A DNA stretch of 64,000 nt. Source: Lamellibrachia columna (lineage: Eukaryota; Annelida; Polychaeta; Sabellida; Siboglinidae). Location of the stretch: positions 15,657,939 to 15,721,938 of the forward strand of contig OY759274.1 in assembly GCA_963662155.1 (NCBI GenBank), read 5' to 3'. The position numbers were made by a program, and so were the translations under genes. The notes under the pieces were generated by a model. The model was given only the letters and a program-made list of their open reading frames with translations, had not been told where the DNA came from and ran no database searches. Shown here one piece after another: positions 51,700 to 64,000 of this stretch (positions are counted from its first letter, which is position 1; each line of letters begins with the position of its first letter).

Positions 51700-52470
51700 A
51701 AGTTTATCCAAACCCAAATTAAAACTAAGACGTAAACATCTTTTATCTGTTTGGCATTGGTGGAATAAACGTTCGCTCAACTGAGATGCCCCAAGTCGGA
51801 CCACACGACGGAAGGCATGTTAGTCATCTAGTGTGTTACCAAGGTGTCGTGTTACGTCTGTTTTAGATACTGCTTGTGTTACTTACACCTTTATAATGTG
51901 CCTTTGCTGAATAAATCACACACAAAATAACCACTGTGTCTGTTGTCATCATTCGAGTACCTTTAGAGAGTGTCTTTGTCAAATACAAAAACATGCATTT
52001 CTTTTGTAATACCACGAGACAGCATATGGGTTAAAAACAGCCGTCAATATGTCCTTTAGGGTGGACAACAAACGTGTTGCTCCACGAAACATGCAATCAC
52101 ACCTTTGCTTGCAGAAACTCTGTAGCGTCTACACTATCGTTAAGTCGGGTCCACGCATACACCTCCTCTCCGAGTCTCCCGTGCGAAAAACGTCTAATCA
52201 CATGTAATACATGAAACACCTATAACCTGTAATAGATAGAACACATATCACCTGTAGTAGATTGTACAGCTATACGTATAATATATAGAACACTTATCAC
52301 CTGATACAAATACAACACATATCACCTGTAAAAGATGAACCATATATCACTTCTAATAGAGATAACACGTATCACCTGTAACAAATAGAAAACGTATCAC
52401 CTGTCACAAAATGCCTACAAGGAACATGGCACACAAATTAGTTGTAACAGAAAGGACACCAATACACCAA
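51700..52470. repeat. Copy 2 of the roughly 770-bp duplicated unit
   Basis: Same order as copy 1, including its 3' array of ACCTGTAAYAGATAGAACA-type units and the closing ACACAAATTAGYTGTAACAG block. In this copy the sequence runs on into the larger GGAACACCAATGGCCAGTGA satellite. Confidence 0.85.
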
Positions 52471-52484
52471 CTTACTACATAACG

Positions 52485-53112
52485 GATGAAACACCAATGG
52501 TCAATGGCACATGGAACACCAATGGTCAGTGGCACATGGAACATCAATGGCCAGTGACAGGTGGAATACCAATGGCCAGTGATAGGTGGAACACCAATGG
52601 GCAATGGCAGATGGAGCACCAATGGCCAGTGATATATGAAACACCGATGGGCAATGGCATATAGAACAGCGATGGCAGTGACAGATGGAACACCGATGGC
52701 AGTGACAGATGGAACACCAATGAGCAATGGCAGTGACAGATGGAACACCAATGTGCAATGACAGATGGAACACCAGTAACATATGGAACATCAATAACCA
52801 GTGACATATGGAACATCTATGGCCAGTGACATGTGAACCACCGATGGCAGTGACAGGTGGAACACCGTTGGGCAATGACACATGGAACACCAATGGCTAG
52901 TGACACAATGGAACATCAATGGTCAGTGACAGATGAGACACTAATGACCAGTGACAGATGGGAACACCAACCAGTGGTCGGTGACAGACAGAACACCGAT
53001 GGCCAATCGCATATGGAACACTGATGGACAATGATAGATGGAACAGCAATGGCCAGTTACAGGTGGAACACCGATGGCAGTGACAGGTGGAACTCCAATG
53101 GCCAGTGACATA
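52485..53112. repeat. Satellite of 20-30 bp units (left block)
   Basis: About 25 diverged units of GATGGAACACCAATGGCCAGT / GACA type. In the minus direction it gives repetitive frames such as HWCSICH that are not genes. It abuts the Ty3/gypsy remnant at 53112. Confidence 0.92.
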
Positions 53113-53480
53113 TGTCCACTTTGATGTTTTATTAAGCATAAATACCATTTCACTACCTGGGCGGTATCGGACGTTCAAGTCATAGCGTTGGACCTTTACC
53201 ATCATACGTTGCAACCTTGGGGGTGCTGCATGGATGGGTTTCTGGAAGATCATTTCCAGCGGCTAGTGGTTCGATATGACGGTGAAAGCTTTCACGTACA
53301 GGTGGTGGAATCGCTGTATCCCATGGATAACTGCTAAGCATTTTATTTCCAAGTTACTATAGTTCGCTTGTGCTTGGGTGAGTGCTTTACTGACAAATGC
53401 CAGAGGTGTGCCATTCTGGACCAACATTCCGCCCAGACCTTTCACAGAGGCGTCAACCTCAAGGACTGCTGTTTGGATCA
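53113..53480 (-). pseudogene. RNase H region of Ty3/gypsy pol
   Basis: TAVLEVDASVKGLGGMLVQN has the first catalytic Asp of RNase H; next come PLAFVSKALTQAQANYSNLE and the connection part RYDLNVRYRPGSEMV. The frame then passes directly into satellite sequence, so integrase is lost. Confidence 0.85.
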
Positions 53481-54113
53481 TAGTACTTGAGGAAAATGTT
53501 GCTGTTCCTTGAGCTTTTCAAATGCCCTCTGGTTGTCTTCTCTCCACAAGAATGAGGTGCGTCTCTTCATGAGGCCTCGAAGAATAGCTGTGTGACCAGA
53601 ACCAATTGGGAGGTGTATCGACAGGAATGTCAGCATACCAAGGCATTTCTGTAGGTTCTCATTGCCCTGTGGCGTTGGCATTTTGAGAATGTCCTCGACC
53701 TTCGCTGGATCAGGGAAGACTACTTTGTCCGTGGATGTGCACCCAACATCTTCCAAAGAAAGGCATGCTGTTTGTCTTGACAATGCACTTCTGTGAGTTT
53801 GGCATCTATCCTTTTTTTCGGGCCACCTTGAAGAAGTTAGTGACTCTTTCATCGTGTTGTTCCTCAGTTTCTCCGCAGATGGCGATATAATCGCTGATCC
53901 AAAAGGGATTCTGAATGTGGTGAGCTCTTGAGAGGAGGGTGCCAACTTCACATTCCAGTATCCCGCTTTTGCATCCAGCTTTGTAAAGTATTTTGCCTTG
54001 GAAAATGCTGGAGTTATCTCCTCAACAGTGGGAATCTTGTGAGGACTTCGTTTCAGTGCCTTGTTCAACTTCTGGGAGTCCAGGCATACACACAAACTTC
54101 CATCTGATTTCAC
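53478..54113 (-). pseudogene. Ty3/gypsy reverse transcriptase, inactivated
   Basis: DGSLCVCLDSQKLNKALKR, then FTKLDAKAGYWNVKLAPSS (first catalytic Asp), TTFRIPFGS and, in another frame, WISDYIAICGETEEQHDERV. The YXDD-type box reads SDY, so the second aspartate is missing. Later blocks (MPNSQKCIV, HTAILRGLMKR) are in further frames. Confidence 0.85.
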
Positions 54114-54543
54114 AACATGTGTGAGTGAAGAACACCACTATGTGTGCCTCGTGACTTTGCGTACCGTATAACACCTAGGTCGACTGTTTCGGCTGATGAT
54201 TATCCTCGTTGACTGTTGGGTAATTGGTCGGCAATCGTGTGTTTGGAATGTCACCAACTTCGACTTTGTGAACTGCATCGACATCAAGGTATACGAACTT
54301 AAGCAATTCGCATGATTGCAACCACAGTATTGCAGGTTATGTTACTTAAACAACATAAAACTTCTGCCAATGGTACTCGTTATGGTCGTTTCTTCGAATG
54401 CTTAACTCGATGGATCCAAAACGTTTGATGTTGTCACCTGTGTAGGAAGACAGTATGATATTTGGTTCACGCTGTAGGATTTGCTCTGGTGGAATACTAC
54501 CAAACGCATGTTTAAATATTCATAGTGGTAGCGTATAACTTCC

Positions 54544-54760
54544 TCATCCAGTGTCTATCTTTATATGTAGAGGTCCCATGACTTTGGGCTCATCGTGATA
54601 TATCATCACTGTAGCGAAAGCTTCTTCTCGGTGGACAGCATTGACTGTCATGTCGCTTATCTGGACTGGAATGAAAGTTTTCGCGTATGTGTTGTAGCTT
54701 CCATTCTCTGTGTCAATGTCACTGTCTGGATCAAAACGGACTTCATTTTGAGATCTCATA
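54544..54760 (-). pseudogene. Ty3/gypsy aspartic protease start
   Basis: The frame ends GPLHIKIDTG followed by a stop. The DTG triad is the active-site motif of retroviral-type aspartic proteases. The preceding residues are a Gag-Pol linker rich in Asp and Thr. Confidence 0.65.
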
Positions 54761-55575
54761 TTCCTCTGCCGGTTCTGTTTCTGTGTCTTTGTTTCGAATC
54801 TTCTTTTCCGACCTCTTCACTTTGCTTCCATCTTTGATGTTGGCAGTCTGTCTTGGTCAAATCTACTTTCTGGAATATGTCTTGATTTTCGACAGAGTTT
54901 CTTCCAATGACCCATACATCCGATTGATAGGCACCTGCCTTTGTACGCAGGACATGGCTTGGGGGATGATGTAGACCACAGTTGGAACAACTCGATTGTG
55001 TCACAACATTGACAGTAGTTACTACAGGAGCTGACATATTTCTCAGAGATGTCTGCGAAGCTTGTACAGCCTCGTGTTCACGGCCTCTTTCTATGACGTC
55101 CTTGTTTAAATACCCTTTAGGTTTTTATAACAGTTCTTTGCGCAAGTCTTATACGGGAGTAGATACTATGCACATTTCGATCAATCTCTCATTCAGTTCA
55201 TTCTTTTAAAATTTACACGTTGTAGCCTTTTCGTGGACTCTCGATACAAAGTCGATTAAATTGTCCGTGGCTTTCTGGCGAATATGTGCAAAGTCCAGAC
55301 GATGGACGCGAACATTTACTTTGACTGTTGCATCTGTTCCTCAGTGAGGGCCCAGACTGCATTTGGATCTCTCTTGTCATCGTCAGACAAACCTGATGCC
55401 AGGATTCTTCTCATTCCTTCATCCCCAAGTGATATTTTGATTTGTGTTGCTTGTTTGAGACGGTCATTGATGTTTTGATCTTCGATATACAATTTCATTT
55501 AGCCTTAAATGCTCTAAATGCGTCAGCCACGAGTTCGTCGCCCCAGTTCATAAAAGGCATTTTTGTTGTGGCCAT
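54761..55575 (-). pseudogene. Ty3/gypsy Gag remnant
   Basis: ATG at 55575 starts MATTKMPFMNWGDELVADAF. After a frameshift comes NINDRLKQATQIKISLGDEG and, further on, SCSNCGLHHPPSHV, a degraded CCHC knuckle. Several stops separate the blocks. Confidence 0.65.
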
Positions 55576-55904
55576 ATTCGTTCAGGTACGGTAACGACGT
55601 TAACAGTGTTCCTTCATCTGCGGTTTTGCACGGTAGGAATGTTTATTTTAATGAATAAGTTACGGTAACGGCATTTTAACGTTTCATCTCGCATTTAACA
55701 ATTATAATACAGTATTGTACGAATTAGTCACATGGTCTGCATGTTCTTGGTATCTCATTTTACCGCTGCCACCATTTAATAAGATGCATCGATGCTCATA
55801 TGAAGGTTACACATGTTTTCATGTAGCTAACTTACATCGTGCCTTCGTATTGTAAAGGGTGGTTGTTCGACCGACAACACCAGATGGCAGCACATTTATG
55901 GCTA
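55576..55904. other. Upstream part of the Ty3/gypsy remnant or flank
   Basis: AT-rich with no frame. It could hold 5' LTR or leader sequence, but no matching copy exists at the other side of the element. Confidence 0.35.
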
Positions 55905-56030
55905 TATGTAACAGATGGAATACCAACGGCAAGTGACAGATGGAAAATTTGTGCCCAGTGAGATGGAACATCAATGACCAGTCCCAGATGGAACACCAAT
56001 GGTCATGCAGTGACCGGTGGAACAGAAATA
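55905..56030. repeat. Satellite block right of the gypsy remnant
   Basis: Diverged units of ACAGATGGAATACCAACGGC and CAGATGGAACACCAATGGTC type, the same family as 52485-53112. Confidence 0.8.
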
Positions 56031-56134
56031 GACAATGAGTTTTGAAAAGGGGGTTCGACCTACGCAATCAGTCGGGGTTTCGGGCAGGGATGATATGTGA
56101 AACAAAATTAGCTCAGAAATCAAAAACGGGTTCG

Positions 56135-56433
56135 TTTGTATCTCCCCCCATCCCCCCCCCCCCGCCCGAGGACGGGCATGGCTAGGTAGTCGTATTATAC
56201 TACGCCGGCGAATTGTAATAAACATGCGGTCGAAGGTGTGCTTTTTTATATTCGTAGCTCTGTGCCCCGGCCCGGTGCACTTGGTTTGCCGTCGAGGTCA
56301 CGTTGACTTGGACCATAATAGCTACGCTATATATAGGTCGTTGCATTAATTTTTCGTTGTGAAGGTTTCCACTCTCAGCTTCTCGAGAGCCAAACACCGC
56401 GAACCCATCCGGGGCAGTCGGTCGCGCTTCGCC
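56135..56433 (+). promoter_or_regulatory. Probable promoter and 5' UTR of the ACSF2-like gene
   Basis: A C-run (56146-56167) is followed by a locally GC- and CpG-rich stretch (CCGCCCGAGGACGGGC, CCCCGGCCCGGTGCAC, CCGTCGAGGTCACG) in otherwise AT-rich DNA, just upstream of the start codon. CGCTATATATAGG lies at 56325-56337. The promoter role is inferred from position and composition. Confidence 0.4.
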
Positions 56434-63799
<7,366 letters not shown>

Positions 63800-63894
63800 G
63801 TAAGGCTAAAACTCTTGCATTGAGGATGAGCTAGTGGAGGATTGTTCATCATTACACGTTCTTGTTGTAGTCTTCAAATCTCTCCAGGTTCTTC

Positions 63895-64000
63895 TTCTGA
63901 GTCTTCTGCCATGTGGTAAGTCCTTGCAGCTGTTAACATTTTCTCTTCATTTCTTTATATGTTCGTCCTTATTTCAGCCTGTCAAGCAAGCCCATCCAGT
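63895..64000 (+). repeat. Dispersed repeat shared with 34475-34555
   Basis: Shared text: TTCTGYCATGTGG, AGTC.TT..AGCT, TTTTCTC.ATT and ATATGTTCG.CCTT with about 75-80 percent identity by eye. The family is unknown. It runs off the window edge. Confidence 0.6.

Larger units (their letters stand above)
53113..55575 (-). mobile_element. Ty3/gypsy retrotransposon remnant, minus strand
   Basis: Minus-strand order: Gag, zinc-knuckle-like region, protease, reverse transcriptase, RNase H. Integrase and both LTRs are not visible. Frames are broken throughout and the reverse-transcriptase catalytic box is mutated. The same satellite family flanks it on both sides (52485-53112 and 55905-56030), so it lies within, or replaced part of, a satellite array. 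Confidence 0.85.

Noticed and set aside
52404..52893. Minus-strand frames with repeated HWCSICH
   Set aside because: Satellite translation; the repeats have no conserved reading frame.

Overview
This window is animal nuclear DNA. It has GT-AG introns, long AT-rich intergenic stretches, many microsatellites and minisatellites, and a wide mix of metazoan transposons: CR1/Jockey-like and RTE-like LINEs, a Ty3/gypsy remnant, DNA transposons and a decayed Polinton/Maverick. I see no bacterial operon structure, rRNA, tRNA or CRISPR array. The coding content and repeat mix suggest an invertebrate, probably marine, but the sequence alone does not fix the phylum.

Layout. 1-1.55 kb: a 32-bp minisatellite. 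1.55-3.25 kb: two LINE reverse-transcriptase fragments. 3.3-9.6 kb: a DNA transposon with matching ends and repeated subterminal 13-mers. It carries a broken transposase-like gene and has a second terminal-inverted-repeat element nested inside it. 9.6-13.9 kb: intergenic DNA with a THAP-domain remnant and a LINE. 13.96-34.29 kb: an intact six-exon sacsin-like gene whose joined exons encode about 4167 residues. It has three sacsin-type ATPase repeats but no N-terminal ubiquitin-like and no C-terminal DnaJ or HEPN domain. 34.3-36.2 kb: 3' flank and another LINE fragment. 36.2-41.1 kb: the Polinton remnant, all genes on the minus strand and all broken. 41.1-42.8 kb: an RTE-like LINE. 42.84-48.54 kb: a decayed second copy of the last sacsin exon, with its intron edge retained. 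48.6-49.8 kb: a LINE. 49.84-50.0 kb: sequence matching the sacsin 3' flank. 50.5-52.5 kb: two copies of a roughly 770-bp unit with a third sacsin fragment between them. 52.5-56.0 kb: a satellite split by a Ty3/gypsy remnant. 56.4-63.8 kb: the first eight coding exons of a mitochondrial acyl-CoA synthetase (ACSF2 type), which runs off the right edge.

The two intact genes are on the plus strand and are unrelated: a giant chaperone-like protein and a mitochondrial fatty-acid activating enzyme. The rest is mainly a record of duplication and transposition. The points most worth a second look are: sacsin exon 3 lying between two roughly 500-bp inverted repeats in its flanking introns; the shrinking sacsin duplicates, one with a (CA)n array grown at a coding CA run; the nested DNA transposons; and an ACSF2 exon end that has become a minisatellite carrying repeated splice donors.
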